Below are positions 32,407 to 44,910 of a stretch of 64,000 nt of DNA, in pieces (the first letter of the stretch is position 1; every line of letters starts with the position of its first letter). This DNA is from Piscicola geometra (Eukaryota; Annelida; Clitellata; Hirudinida; Piscicolidae), in NCBI GenBank assembly GCA_943735955.1, contig OX030966.1, positions 6,794,306-6,858,305 on the forward strand, in the 5' to 3' direction. Both the position numbers and the translations under genes were made by a program. The notes below the pieces were generated by a model that ran no database searches, had not been told where the DNA came from, and saw only the letters and a list, made by a program, of their open reading frames with translations.

Positions 32407-35400
32407 ATGGCCACCAAGATTTTTGATCTGATCATTTTCGGGGCGAGTGGTTTCACAGGGGAGTATGTCTTGGAGGAGGTTGCCAAAACAGCCAAGAAGG
32501 AGAATGTGAGATTCGCAGTGGCTGGGAGAAGTCAAGCTAAGTTGCAGCAGGCGATCGAGGAAGCTTCCAAAAACACTGGTTTGTTTAATGATTAAAATTT
32601 AATCTTAATTTTAAAAAATATATATTTTACAATTTTAGATTTAATATGAAATTACTAATTTTTCAGGCGAAGATCTGAGTAGCGTAGAGGTCATAATAGC
32701 AGACGTATCCAATGTGGACAGCATCATGGACATGTGTGTGCAGGCGAAAGTGATTGTGAACTGTGTGGGACCTGTAAGTCCTCTTGATCAATCTTCATTT
32801 CTTGGAGTTCCATTAATTGTTTCGAATCCTTAAACCATTGCCAACACACCTCTGCTACTTGTTTTTCAAATTAAATAACTCAGGTATTTGCAAACATTTA
32901 TTTTATCTATTTTCTCACCCCTTTTAGTATCGTTTCTATGGCAACGTGGTGGTGCATACGTGTGTGGAAGTTGGATGCCATTACGTAGACATCAGTGGAG
33001 AAACTGAGGTGTGTGTGTGTGTATGTTTGTGTGTCTGTATGTGTGTGTGTGTATGTGTGTCTGTGTGTGTATCACATTGGTACAATGCTAATACAGTGGC
33101 TTGAAAAGGTTCATTTGCATTGCCATGAAGAAGCCAAGGAGAAGAAGCTCTACATTGTGCAGGTGATGATGATGATGATGCTGAAGGTGATCTTGATAAT
33201 CATCACCACTATTATTCCTACCCCCTGTCTCACCACTACAGGCGTGTGGCTTCGACTCCATTCCAGCTGACATGGGCGCCATCTTCACCAAGCAAATGTT
33301 CAAAGGTTCCTTATATCACTTTTTCCATTTTTATTATTATTTTATTTAATTATACTTTTATCTATTATTTCATTCTCCACTGACCATCATCATCATCACC
33401 ACACCATCATCATCATCACCACATCACATAACCATCATAACGCAGGCCAACTGGACTACATCGAATCCTACTTTGAGACGAAGGGCGGGCCAGATGTGAG
33501 TGGTCTACATTTTATGAATAAATTAAAAAGACGCCATTCATTTATTTAGCGCTTTTCGTATTAAATAAAAGGTTCAGGAAATCTAAATTTAAATATAATC
33601 GATAAAAATCGAATAAAAAGTGTGATTCGGTTTAGAATTGTATAATCTAGCGATTGATATTCATCTACTTATCCTCTTGATTTAGCACCGCTGAATCATC
33701 AATTTCCTTAATTGCATTCAGCAGCCAAAACCCTCAACACTCATTCTTTTCATTTTCTAAATATTTATTTTAGCTTCGATGATGATGATGGTGATGATGA
33801 TGGTGGTGTTGGAGATGATGATCGCGATGATGATGATGGTGATGACTCACCTCTTTCTATCATCGCACTCATCCATCCAACCTCCCACTCACCTATCTTT
33901 TCACACACCCACCCACCCACCCACCTCAGGGAGTGACAGTGAACGACGGCACCTGGAAGAGTCTCGTGTACAGCCTCTCCACCAAGTCCACCCTCAAGCA
34001 CCTACGAGCCTCCATCTACAAGGAGCCCCTCCCCACCCCCCTCCAAGCACCCCCCAAGAGGTGGTGACGATAATGATGGAGGGGTGGGGGGGGGTGATGG
34101 TTTCTACTATTTTAGGGGAGGATGGGGGGTGGTGGTTTTTACTATTTTGGGGGAGGATGGGGGGTGGTGGTTTTTACTATTTTGGGGGAGGGTGGGGGGT
34201 GGTGGTTTTTACTATTTTGGGGGAGGGTGGGGGGTTGAAAATGAAATGGTTTCACGATGGAGGGGGAAGAAGTTGGGTTACGACTATTAATCCATCCACA
34301 CCTCATCCACACACCCGCCTACCCACTCAGCATCCTATACCGCCACCCCCCCCCCCCCCGATAGATCGACCCTCTTTTTCTCTGACCAAGTGGACGCCTA
34401 TTGCCTTCCGTTCAGTGGCTCTGACAGGGCGATCGTCAAACGTACCAACTACTACAACTACCTTGACCGCAAAGTCGAGCCTGTTGGTGGTGGGGGGGGG
34501 GGGGGGAATGGGTGATGTGGCAGTGGGGGGAGGTTGAGGTGGAATGTGGTTTTTCTATATTAACACCATCACACTCACTTTGTCATCACATTAATCCACC
34601 CTAAACCCCCATTGCTCACCACATCCCTCCACCTTCACCACTACCCACCTCCAACCACCACCACCACACTACCCACCTTCTACGCACCTCCAACCTACCA
34701 CCACCACACTCCCCTCTCCACACCAGTTCGACTACAAACCCTACCTGGTGGTACGTGGCTACCTGCTGCTCCTGCACCTGTTCTTCGTTGGCTGCATCCT
34801 CTTTCTCTTCACCCGCTTCAAGGCAGGAGTCAATCTACTTGTGAAGGTGGCTGTGGTGGCTTGAATGGTTGGATTACATCATCATCATCATTATCATCAT
34901 CATGGTCATCTTCATAATCATCCGCATGATCATCATCACTACTACCACCATTACAATCATTTTATTTTTACTATCAGCATCTTCATCACCGTCATCATCA
35001 TCATCATCATCGCCATCATCATCAACACCACCACAGCATCCCAGAGTGATGTCTCTAGGCCTCTTTTCTTCAGAAGGACCAAGCCGGAAACAGGTTATTT
35101 TTATTTTAAAGATTAAAGATATTTGTTACAATTAAAATAATTTTTATTTATAAAGTTTCTAAAATATTAAATTATTTTTCATCAGGTGCAAGAGTGCATG
35201 TTTGAAATGACCTTTGTGGGCAGAGGTTCACCCGCGCAGACGCCAACAGAAAGTTCAAAATCATCATCAGCACCTCTCGAGATCGTCACCAAGATTGTCG
35301 GACCTGGTCTGTTTGATGATTATGATTATGACGATAATAATAATAAATAATAATTGTCATTTTTATATAGCGCCCGGGCACGCAACTGAAGCGCTCTGTA

Positions 35401-36113
35401 AACGATGATGGCGATGATGATAGTGGTGATGACGATGATGATAGTGGTGATGGCGATGATGATAGTGGTGATGACGATGATGATAATGGTGATGACGATG
35501 ATGATAATGGTGATGGCGATGATGATAGTGGTGATGACGATGATGATGATGACGACAACGATGGTGATGGCGATGATGATAATGGTGATGGCGATGATGA
35601 TAATGGTGATGGTGATGATGATAATGGTGATGGCGATAATGATAATGACGACAACGATGGTGATGATGATTTTGCATTCAGAGCCTGGCTACATGACGAC
35701 GCCTGCGTGCATGGTGCAAGCGGCCTACGTCATCCTGAAGGACAACGGGGAGATGAGCAAGTGGGTGGGGGAGGAGGGGAGGGGGGGAGTGTGGTGTCAT
35801 GGTCTTATCAAGGGTGCATGGGTTTTTTGTTTTTTATGTTTGGAGCTATTTTCACTAAAAAGCATCTGCAAGAAAGTCAATGCATCTACTAATCTTCCCT
35901 CCCACTCACCCACACATGCAACCCCACCCGCTTATTCACTCACTTACCCACCCAATCCATGCACCCTACCCTCACCCATCGACCAACCCACCTACCCACC
36001 CACCCAGTTTCGGAGTGCTGACACCTGGATTGGCATTTGAGAAGACGAGTCTGATCAAGAGGCTGGAGAACAGGAAGATCTCCTTCGAGGTGCTCAGTGC
36101 TCAAGAGACCTGA
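32407..36113 (+). CDS. SCCPDH: Saccharopine dehydrogenase-like oxidoreductase
   Basis: Thirteen exons join in phase to about 423 residues (human SCCPDH has 429): 32407-32578, 32667-32773, 32928-33008, 33097-33162, 33242-33305, 33446-33495, 33930-34060, 34365-34482, 34727-34846, 35037-35093, 35186-35306, 35682-35760 and 36008-36113. The N-terminal Rossmann motif is LIIFGASGFTGEYV, followed by VAGRS and VNCVGPY. CGFDSIPADMGAIF and the C-terminal GYMTTPACMVQAAYVIL and FGVLTPGLAFEKTSL are family hallmarks. A hydrophobic segment in exon 9 (LLLLHLFFVGCILFLF) is the membrane or lipid-droplet anchor of this family. The substrate of animal SCCPDH is not established; lysine degradation is not its role. 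The first ATG sits at the family start. Confidence 0.95.
34099..34240 (+). repeat. 35-bp G-rich tandem repeat in SCCPDH intron 7
   Basis: Four copies of a 35-base unit of the form TTTTTACTATTTTGGGGGAG followed by GATGGGGGGTGGTGG. It starts about 40 bases after the donor at 34061. Confidence 0.9.
35400..35668 (+). repeat. GATGATGATAGTGGT-type repeat in SCCPDH intron 11
   Basis: A purine-rich, T-containing degenerate array of GATGATGRCGATGATGATA units fills the intron before the exon at 35682. It is preceded at 35358-35402 by TTTTTATATAGCGCCCGGGC and GCGCTCTGTAAAC, a motif like the 3' end of some invertebrate dispersed repeats. Confidence 0.75.
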
Positions 36114-37598
36114 TGGATGGGTGGATGGGATGGAGGGTGGGATGGATAGGTGGATGGGATGGATTGGATGGAGGGTGAGATGGATGGGATGGAGGGTGGG
36201 ATGGATTGGATGGAGGATGAGATGGATGGGATGGAGGGTGGGATTGAGGGGTGAGATTTGGTGGATGGGGTAGGATGGGATGGAGGTTCAGTGGTTGGGA
36301 CGGGGTGGGATGATGAGAACTCGAAGATGAGGTGAGATGGAGGGCTGATAAATGGGATGGGATGCACTGATTAGATTCCAGGAAATGGCATTCCAGCCAT
36401 CATTTCCAGAAGCAACAACTACTCATGATTCTTTATTGTACTTGCTATCGGCATGCACGTCAAACAAAAGCTTGTGACGTGTGGGAGGTTAAAGACGATC
36501 TGACTATGCTATTAAATCATATACACACGTACGTACACACACACATACGCACATACATATAAAAACCTACACACACAGATAGACTAACAAACACACATAG
36601 TCACACACAATGTTTTTTGATTTATACTGGTATAACTTATACACCATTAAAACACACGTATCGAAAACAAGTTGATAGGGCAAAATGATGATTTGTTGAA
36701 GCTATTAGATGGTCGCGAGTTGATCTGTTAGGAGTGAGATTTACATATTCATGAGTTTCTGGCATTTTATAAAATATATATTAGTATATTTAAAAATACG
36801 GTGTATTCAGCTTCAAGATGTGTTAACAAATGGAATGGCAATTACTTTCATTGATTTGCTGAGCACACTGAAATATTTAAAATTGAATTTTGTTTTAACA
36901 AGCATTTAAACCTATTTACATATTAAAATATATACGTTTTAAAAGTTCAACTTGTTTTCGATGGTTAGACAGTACTTGCCTCAAAAATCAAACTCAAACG
37001 TGCAAGGAAGGTGATGGCGGTGATTGGATGGTCGCAAGATTCGAGGATGATTTACATAAAAAAATTGCGCGCTTTAAAAATCGAATAAGTCCTAAAATGG
37101 TGTAAAAGTGAAATCTCAATTCAATTGATGGAGCGCATTATCTGAGGTGTAATAGAAAACATGAAACAAAAAAAGTGATAAGTTGGAATAGTTGGTGTAG
37201 ACCGATAAAACTGGTGTAGGCTTGATTCAATGCCATACAAATAAAACCATGATAAATTTGGTGGAAATGTAACAAAAACCAATTTGAGACTAACGATGTG
37301 TCTATACACTGTAATGGAAATCCCTAATTTCAAGGTGTTGTTACTATGGCCTTTAAAACACTGCGCTACACAAACATGGAATGACCTTCTAAGAGACCTT
37401 GACCTTCTAAATGACCTTGCGCATCAATTTGTGATTGTGTAGCGCAAAACATGTGTAGCGTTTTGGATGGAGTTGAATTAGAGTGATAACAAAAAGAATA
37501 ATAATAAGATCATAAGATTACATAAACACTCATGAATTGTTTAATCTCATATCTCTCTATAACCCACCCCATCTCTCCTTCCCTTTCTCCCCCCACGA
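36114..37598. other. Tail-to-tail intergenic region (SCCPDH / ZDHHC)
   Basis: It opens with a GGATGGGATGGAGGGTG satellite (36113-36365), directly behind the SCCPDH stop. A CA-rich stretch lies at 36523-36610. A perfect 12-base inverted repeat, TGCGCTACACAA at 37362-37373 and its complement at 37435-37446, encloses several GACCTT half-sites. No gene was found. Confidence 0.6.
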
Positions 37599-38247
37599 CT
37601 ACACAGGGATTTCAAACGTCTTGAGTCTCGTCTCACTATTCTCCTCCTCTCCCTCCTCATCCTCCTCCCGTTCGACGTGCGGAAGTAGCAAGTTGAAGAT
37701 CTGATGGGCGCGTGACGTCCTGCGGTTCCTGTTACTCGGTGTTTCATGTTTCTGCAACTCATCACTGCTGTCCAGTGCTGTCACGAACGACGTCGGTCGC
37801 CTCACGTTGCCTGGCAGTTTGGCGATTTGACAGAAAACGTCGGCAGAGTCGGCTGACTTTTCGACCGAAGAGTTGGGGTTTTCGAGGATGGTTTTGAATT
37901 TGGTGGCTTTTTGTGGCACGTGGTGTGGCGGACTGAGTGGATGCGAGTTGATGAGTTTGATTTCGTCTTCATGATCAGGCGAGTTGAATGTGTAGAAGGA
38001 GGTGTCGATCTTGCTGTTGGCGAGTCGCAGTGGAGGCAACTCGACACGTTCTTTTGAGAGCTGCACGGTGAAGATGTTGGTGCGAGGGGCGATCGTGAAG
38101 GAGTGGTCGTGTCGGAAGTCACTGGGCACGGAGCTGTGCGAGCCTGGAGAGGTGACCGAGGGAGCCTTGTGGAAGACCAGAGGACCCTTGCTCCTGTTCA
38201 GCATCCTCGAAATCTCCTCCTCAGAAATGTCCTTCAGTTTCAGTTGC

Positions 38248-38278
<31 letters not shown>

Positions 38279-40979
38279 GCAGTTGTTGCTGTTGCTGGTA
38301 CCTGGCAGTCGCAGTGTCGACGGAGAAGTTGAGGAAGTCTTTGTTGCTCTTCCTTCCCTCACTCGTGAAGCCCTTGGAGGCTTGTGGAATGAACTTGCTG
38401 CGAGGTCTCTCTGGGATGTTGCTGTAGTTCTTCAAGGAACTCCTCCTCTTGGCATCATCATCATGAGCACCCTTCCTGTCCCCCTTCTCTCTCTCTGCCC
38501 CCTTCCCTCTACCCTCCCTCATCTGTTTGGCGAGTCTCGCATGCGACACCATTCGACTTCCCGACTGAGACGAAGTAGGATGGAAGTCCTCCAACGAAAA
38601 CCCAGCCGCCATCTTCCTCCCCCCAACATCATCATCAACACCTCTGCTCCTCTTGTCCAGTCTGTCACCACTCTGACTGCGTTTCTTATCACCCAACCCA
38701 CCACCACCACCTCCCCCACCGAACCACCCATTCTGCTCAGAGTTCTGCGAGCCCACCAGGCCACCACCCGCCAACACCCCGTTGAAGCCTTCGAGAGCAT
38801 CGGTGGTGACCGCGAGTGGTGGCGTCCTCGACGGTGTCTGTGGCGTGTCTGCGTACCTGCCCCTGTAGCTGGGGTCAGTGTACGGCTTCTGTGCGAGATT
38901 TCATGAAAATGTGTGAATTAATTTGAATATTATTATTTTACATTTTAAACTGATAATACCATTTTTCGGTATAAATCATAATAATGATGACGATGACGAC
39001 GATAGATGTGGTGGTGACGCTAATGGCGAAGATGGTTGCGGTTATGATGATGATGACTTACGGCAGTCTTCAGGAACTGTTCCCTCATCTTGGTGTTGAG
39101 TTCTTTCACTTTGGTGCTCCTCCTCGACAGGAAACTGTAGGAGGTGGTGGTCAGAGACATTTCACATAGTCGTCTACATCATTATTCATTTACAAACCCA
39201 CCTTTTTTACCTATTAACCCTCAAATCTCTAACCCAACTTCCTTCACCTCTCACCTCCACCTACCCCCTCTCTCTTTCCACCTTCCACCCCCTCCTAACC
39301 TGGGCCAACTGGGTCCCCAGAAGGCAGTGAGGTAGTTGTAGCAGTGCCCCTTCGAGAAAGGATTGCCTCCCCCTTTCATCTTGCCCGTCACCTACATCGG
39401 TACATAAATCATCATCATCATCCCCCATCATCATCACCTCCATCATCATCGTCACCTCCATCATCATCATCCCCCATCATCATCATCACCTCCATCATCG
39501 TCACCTCCATCATCATCGTCACCTCCATCATCATCGTCACCTCCATCATCATCATCTCCATCATCATCATTTCCATCATCATCATCATCACCTGTTCATT
39601 GGTGGTGGTGCCGGTGCAGATGAGGTAGAGGTGGAAGAGAGTCAGTCCAACAACGGGAATCAAAAGAAGCACACAGAAGATCGTCACTACGATCCTGATG
39701 ATGATACAAGGGATGCACATGATTATGATACCAGTGGATATACATGATGATGATACAAGAGGAACTTCCACCATCATTCACCCACCTTCCCATCCATTCA
39801 CCCACTCCCTCCAGCATCCAACCCTCCTCACAATAGAATGGTTTTAACGTCGGCAAGATTCTGCGCGTTGAAGACGATGAAGAAGATGGAAAAGGAAAGG
39901 GTGCTGATGATTTTGATGGAGAGAAAGAGGAGGAAGAGGAAGAAGAAGCGGTAGTTTCGTCTGCCGATGCAGTTGTTCACCCAGGGGCAGTGGTGGTCGA
40001 ACGTCTGTGGTGTTGTGCGTGGTTGGTGTGAGAATATTTTAATTAGATTCTCGCACATACAAGCACATGCATACACGCACACGCACGCAAAAACACACGT
40101 GCACGCTTACACACACACACACACACGAAAACACACACACTCGCACTCACATACACACCCACCTCAACACACTTGTTACACACACTACAATGTGAGCAGC
40201 GTGGTGGTCTGTAGAAGCGGCACGTCTGGCACCACTTCAGCTTGATGGGCACGCCGTTGATGTCGATGTTGCGGAAGAGTGGAGCCCGCACGTCGCCTGC
40301 CTTCACCTCGTCGTCTTCAGCTACAGTGGTGGTGGTGCAGATTTTTGAGAGTTTATCACTGCTTTTTGTGGATTTTTTTCGCATTCTTAATGTATTTTAT
40401 AGGTTTTTATATTTTTTTGCTAATTTTTTCGCCATTTTCAAAGTGTTTCATAGTGTTTCAAACTGTATTTTGCAATTTATTTTTTTGGTGTCAAGACCTC
40501 TTGGGTAGACTCCAGGATTGCTGAAGGTGGATCTGACAAAGTAGATGATGGTGAAGAGGGTCACAATCGCCAAATAAATGATGGGCACCACTCCTAGATG
40601 TTGCACTATGAACTCAGATCTGTGATTAATGATGTTTTTGTCTATGCATTTCACATACTATGTTCATGCAGTCCTAATCATTAACTAACTAACAAACCAT
40701 TTTAATGTAATATAGATATCTTTATTTATATATATGTGTGTGATTAATTGTATCAAACATAATTATGGAATTATTGTCTCATATTAAAGTTTAATAATTA
40801 AACTGTCTCAGTTTAATTAAACTGAAATAATGAGTTTTATAAATTATTGTGTTCTTCAAACTAATAGTTTTAAGTGGAAAATGAACTAACGCGCAAGCAT
40901 AGAAAACGGCTGTAAGAAAAATTAGAAGACTCCATGCAAATACAGCAGGGATGATTTTGGTTGAAACCTTATGAGGCAT
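37599..40979 (-). CDS. ZDHHC5/8: DHHC palmitoyltransferase, ZDHHC5/8-like
   Basis: Eight exons join exactly in phase to 699 residues: 40979-40891, 40619-40498, 40320-40163, 40004-39832, 39694-39592, 39391-39300, 39134-39062 and 38888-37599. The cysteine-rich domain reads [23 protein letters not shown] and [20 protein letters not shown], with the catalytic DHHC. The TTNEQ (TTxE) motif follows the third membrane segment, and NPFSKG is the aromatic/NPF-type motif of this family. Four membrane segments are visible. The last exon codes a 430-residue disordered cytosolic tail with a poly-Gln tract and ends FEIPV, comparable to the PDZ-binding end of vertebrate ZDHHC5/8. The enzyme attaches palmitate to cysteines, usually at the plasma membrane. 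The start is the ATG just before the first membrane segment. It is head-to-head with ABHD17. Confidence 0.92.
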
Positions 40980-41735
40980 TGTCCCACATAATTCTACTAT
41001 TACATGAATTTAATATTTTTTACTAAATAAAATCGTCATATATCTTTGAAATTCATTAAGACATTTGGTTTTTGAGTATTTAAAGTAGTTTATGTTACTT
41101 TTAAAGCAGGAAATTTAAATTAAATTAAAAGGTAAAAATAATCAATCTAATCTCTAAATCTCTAGAAAATTGTAAGATATTTTTAAGTTAAACTTTTTTT
41201 TTGAACTATTTTTTTTATAAATAATTGTTTACTGTTTATTATTTCAAATTTGTATTATTTTTTTCAGTTATTGCAAACTAGAAATTTTGAGCTTTTGAAC
41301 NNNNNNNNNNNNNNNNNNNNNNNNNNNNNNNNNNNNNNNNNNNNNNNNNNNNNNNNNNNNNNNNNNNNNNNNNNNNNNNNNNNNNNNNNNNNNNNNNNNN
41401 NNNNNNNNNNNNNNNNNNNNNNNNNNNNNNNNNNNNNNNNNNNNNNNNNNNNNNNNNNNNNNNNNNNNNNNNNNNNNNNNNNNNNNNNNNNNNNNNNNNN
41501 GAACCTTTGTTTCAGATTTATGCTGTGATGTTTTCGCAAAACATGAATAAACACTCAGCTACGACCGTTTAAAAACATTCATTAACTTTTCTTTTGTAAT
41601 AATTTTTATTTTTCGTACATTACGTTTTTTGAATAATTTCAACAGCTTTTTTGCAACCAAAATAGTCTCAAAAACCCCTCCAAAATTGCTTCTCAAACGC
41701 CCGAACGCCACCAAGAACCACCACCCCCTCCCAAT
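40980..41735. promoter_or_regulatory. Shared 5' region of ZDHHC5/8 and ABHD17, containing an assembly gap
   Basis: The 756 bases between two divergent start codons include 200 Ns (41301-41500), so the true spacing is unknown. The visible sequence is AT-rich with no clear TATA box or initiator. Any promoters of both genes, or 5' UTR exons, must lie here or in upstream introns that overlap. Confidence 0.45.
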
Positions 41736-44464
41736 ATGTCCAGATCGCCATGGTCAACCTTTCGAACCCTTTTGAATATCTTTTGTTGTCCGCCATTGCC
41801 TTCCAAGATCACCAATAAACTGGCTTTCGTGCCTCCAGAGGCCTTGTACATGTTCATCGACTCAGAAGACACAGGCCAGCCCATCTTCCGTCCATTAGAA
41901 AAGGTTATTTTATTATATCTTCCCCCTTGAATGATATCCTCTCCATAACACCATAACCACTCAATGTCATTCTTCCCAAAGCTGAAACCCCCCCCTCCAT
42001 CCAACTCAAAAGTCAATGCCTCCTCACTTGCAGGCGGAGTGGCAGTTTGGTCCTTCAGAGCTGGAGAGCATCGAGGCGTTCAGGTGTGTGACGTCGCGCA
42101 AGGAGGACATTGCGTGTGTTCATATCAGACCGAAGAAGTTGAGGTCCTCCAAGGGGTCTGTGCTGGGTGGGGTGGGGGATGGTCATCTGATCATGGGTTC
42201 TGAGGGGGGCTGGATTTGATCATGGGTGTGTTTCATGGCAATGATTGTATCATCATCATCATCATGTGATTTATAATTGGGATAATAATAACTTTTATAA
42301 CTTATATGCAAGCAAGTAATAGTATCATAAACAATCAACATCATTATCATCACCAAAACTTTGCATTTCTTTCATTTCTCACAACAGAACTCAGAAGAGG
42401 TACACAGTTCTCTTCAGTCACGGCAATGCAGTAGATCTAGGTCAAATGAGCAGCTTCTTGACCTACTTTTCCAATGAATTCCAAATAAATGTCTGTTGCT
42501 ATGACTACGCGGGTTATGGAGCGTCCTCTGGTGCGCCCAGTGAAGCGAACATTTACTCCGATGCAGAGGCGTGCTATAATACTCTCATTGAAAGGTTGGT
42601 GTTCGTGGGGGGGGGTTGTTGGGAGGGTGTCTGTGGGGTGCTGGCTATGATGGTGTGTTTGGAGGGAGGGTGTATGTAGGGGTGTTTTTTACTATATCAT
42701 TATAAATACTATCAAAAATTATCCATCATCACTAGTACTACTACCACAACAACCACTACAACCACAACCGCCACAGATTCGACTTGAAGCCTGAGCAGAT
42801 CATCCTGTATGGACAGAGCATCGGAACTGCTCCCACTGTCGACCTAGCTTCCAGGTATTCTATCATTATCTTTGTCATCATTATCATCATCAGCATCATC
42901 ATCATCTTTGTTATCGTTATCAGTGAGCGGCTAGCTGAGTCGGCAACATCTCTCGGCTTGACCAATAATGAAAGGTCCTAGGTTCAAGTGCAACCAATGC
43001 CCTAGTAACCCAAAGGCGCAAATGAAAATATGCAGCCTAAGTGGCCTGGAAGCCCGTTCGGGTTATACGCCACTATAATAATGCTCGTCATTATTGTTAT
43101 TATTATTATCATCATCATCATTATTATCTTTGTCAATAACATTCTAATCATGCGCCATTATCCTTTGTTTGTTTTATCTTGAGACTTCTTATTTTGTTCC
43201 TTTAGTTGTTTTCCCAACCACCCTAACCCATCTACCAATCCATCTTCAACTATTGCTACCACTATTCCATTCTAACCACTACATCTTCAATCATTACCAC
43301 TCTCATCACCATCTCCTCATCCACCACCATCATCATCACCACTCACTCATCACCCTTATCCATCGCTACCATCCACCACCATCATCTACCCCCTCTCCCA
43401 CAACCCCCCCCTCCTCATCACCCCCCCCCCCTCATCACCCCTCATCACCACCCCACCCACACACCCAGGGTGAAGGTGGCAGGGGTGGTGCTGCATTGTC
43501 CCCTCATGTCTGGCCTTCGCATCGCCTTCCCCAGGACCAGGGACACGTGGTTCTGTGATGCGTTCGCCAGGTGGGTGCGGGTGTTGATGATGATGGGGTG
43601 GGTGGTGGATGGGTGGTAATTGGTGGTTGATGGTGGTGATGATAGTGTTGGGGTGGTGATGATGATGATGATGGCGGATGTTTGGTGGGTGGGGGTGATG
43701 ATGATAGGTTGAGTGGTGATGAGAATGATGAGGTGGAGGTTATGATGATAGTTTGTGCGGTTGATGGTGTGAGGATGAAGGTTCACCTACCTCCCACCCA
43801 CCCACGCTGATGATGATGATGATGATGATCCAGCATTGACAAGGTCAAGGACATCGACTCACCAGTCCTCGTCATCCACGGCACTGAGGATGAAGTGAGC
43901 GCCTCATCATTTGAATTATTTCCATATTATCAAAATTTATCGTCATTTAGCTGGTTATTTGTGGAAATAATTTAATTTTGCTGTGAGTTTTAGTATCCCA
44001 TGGATTGTGCGCAGGTTTTTAATCTAAATTGGACAATAAATCGAATTAAATCGACCGTAAATTGATAAAATAATTTTGATTTTTCTTCATTCCTACGATT
44101 TGATCAATTAAGTGACCGCTCTTTTTTTCCACACCCAAACTCCTCCCTTCTCCACCCAAACTCCTCCCTTCTCCACCCAAACTCCTCCCTTCTCCACCCA
44201 AACTCCTCCCTTCTCCACCCAAACTCCTCCCTTCTCCACCCAAACTCCTCCCTCCTCCACCCAAACTCCTCCCTTCTCCACCCAAACTCCGCCCACGACG
44301 ACCAGGTGATTGACATCTTGCACGGTCAGAACATTTTCAAGAAGTGTCCCAAGACGGTGGCGCCCCTGTGGGTCGAGGGGGCAGGCCACAACGACATCGA
44401 ACTCTACCCCTCCTACTTCGAACGCCTGCACCTCTTCTTCGAGCAAGAACTGCCCACTAGTTGA
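41736..44464 (+). CDS. ABHD17: Protein depalmitoylase, alpha/beta hydrolase ABHD17
   Basis: Seven exons in phase give 298 residues (human ABHD17A has 310): 41736-41903, 42034-42155, 42388-42594, 42777-42854, 43469-43570, 43834-43894 and 44306-44464. The catalytic triad is visible: Ser in [11 protein letters not shown], Asp in [11 protein letters not shown] and His in [12 protein letters not shown]. The oxyanion-side motif [13 protein letters not shown] and [13 protein letters not shown] are near-identical across the family. The N-terminus has the Cys pair in [11 protein letters not shown] that, in the family, is itself palmitoylated and targets the enzyme to membranes; vertebrates have more cysteines there. 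ABHD17 removes palmitate from Ras, PSD-95 and similar substrates. Its divergent neighbour is a palmitoyltransferase. Confidence 0.95.
42905..43080 (+). repeat. tRNA-derived SINE in ABHD17 intron 4
   Basis: The sequence GAGCGGCTAGCTGAGTCGGC (A-box-like TAGCTGAGTCGG) is followed about 45 bases later by CCTAGGTTCAAGTGCAACC (B-box-like GGTTCAA). A tRNA-unrelated body ends GGGTTATACGCC near 43071, and a TTATTAT-rich tail follows. The layout fits a polymerase III SINE on the plus strand. The cloverleaf is imperfect, so it is not a functional tRNA gene. Confidence 0.6.
44133..44297 (+). repeat. 21-bp pyrimidine-rich minisatellite before the last ABHD17 exon
   Basis: About eight copies of a 21-base unit, CCAAACTCCTCCCTTCTCCA plus C. 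The array ends 8 bases before the acceptor of the exon at 44306 and contains no AG dinucleotide, so it acts as one very long polypyrimidine-like tract. Confidence 0.9.
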
Positions 44465-44465
44465 T

Positions 44466-44910
<445 letters not shown>

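Noticed and set aside
37700..38906. Plus-strand frames opposite the ZDHHC tail exon, including a poly-Leu run
   Set aside because: Antisense of the poly-Gln tract and of the ZDHHC coding frame.
42905..42980. A functional tRNA gene
   Set aside because: A- and B-box motifs are present, but the stems do not pair as a cloverleaf; a SINE fits better.
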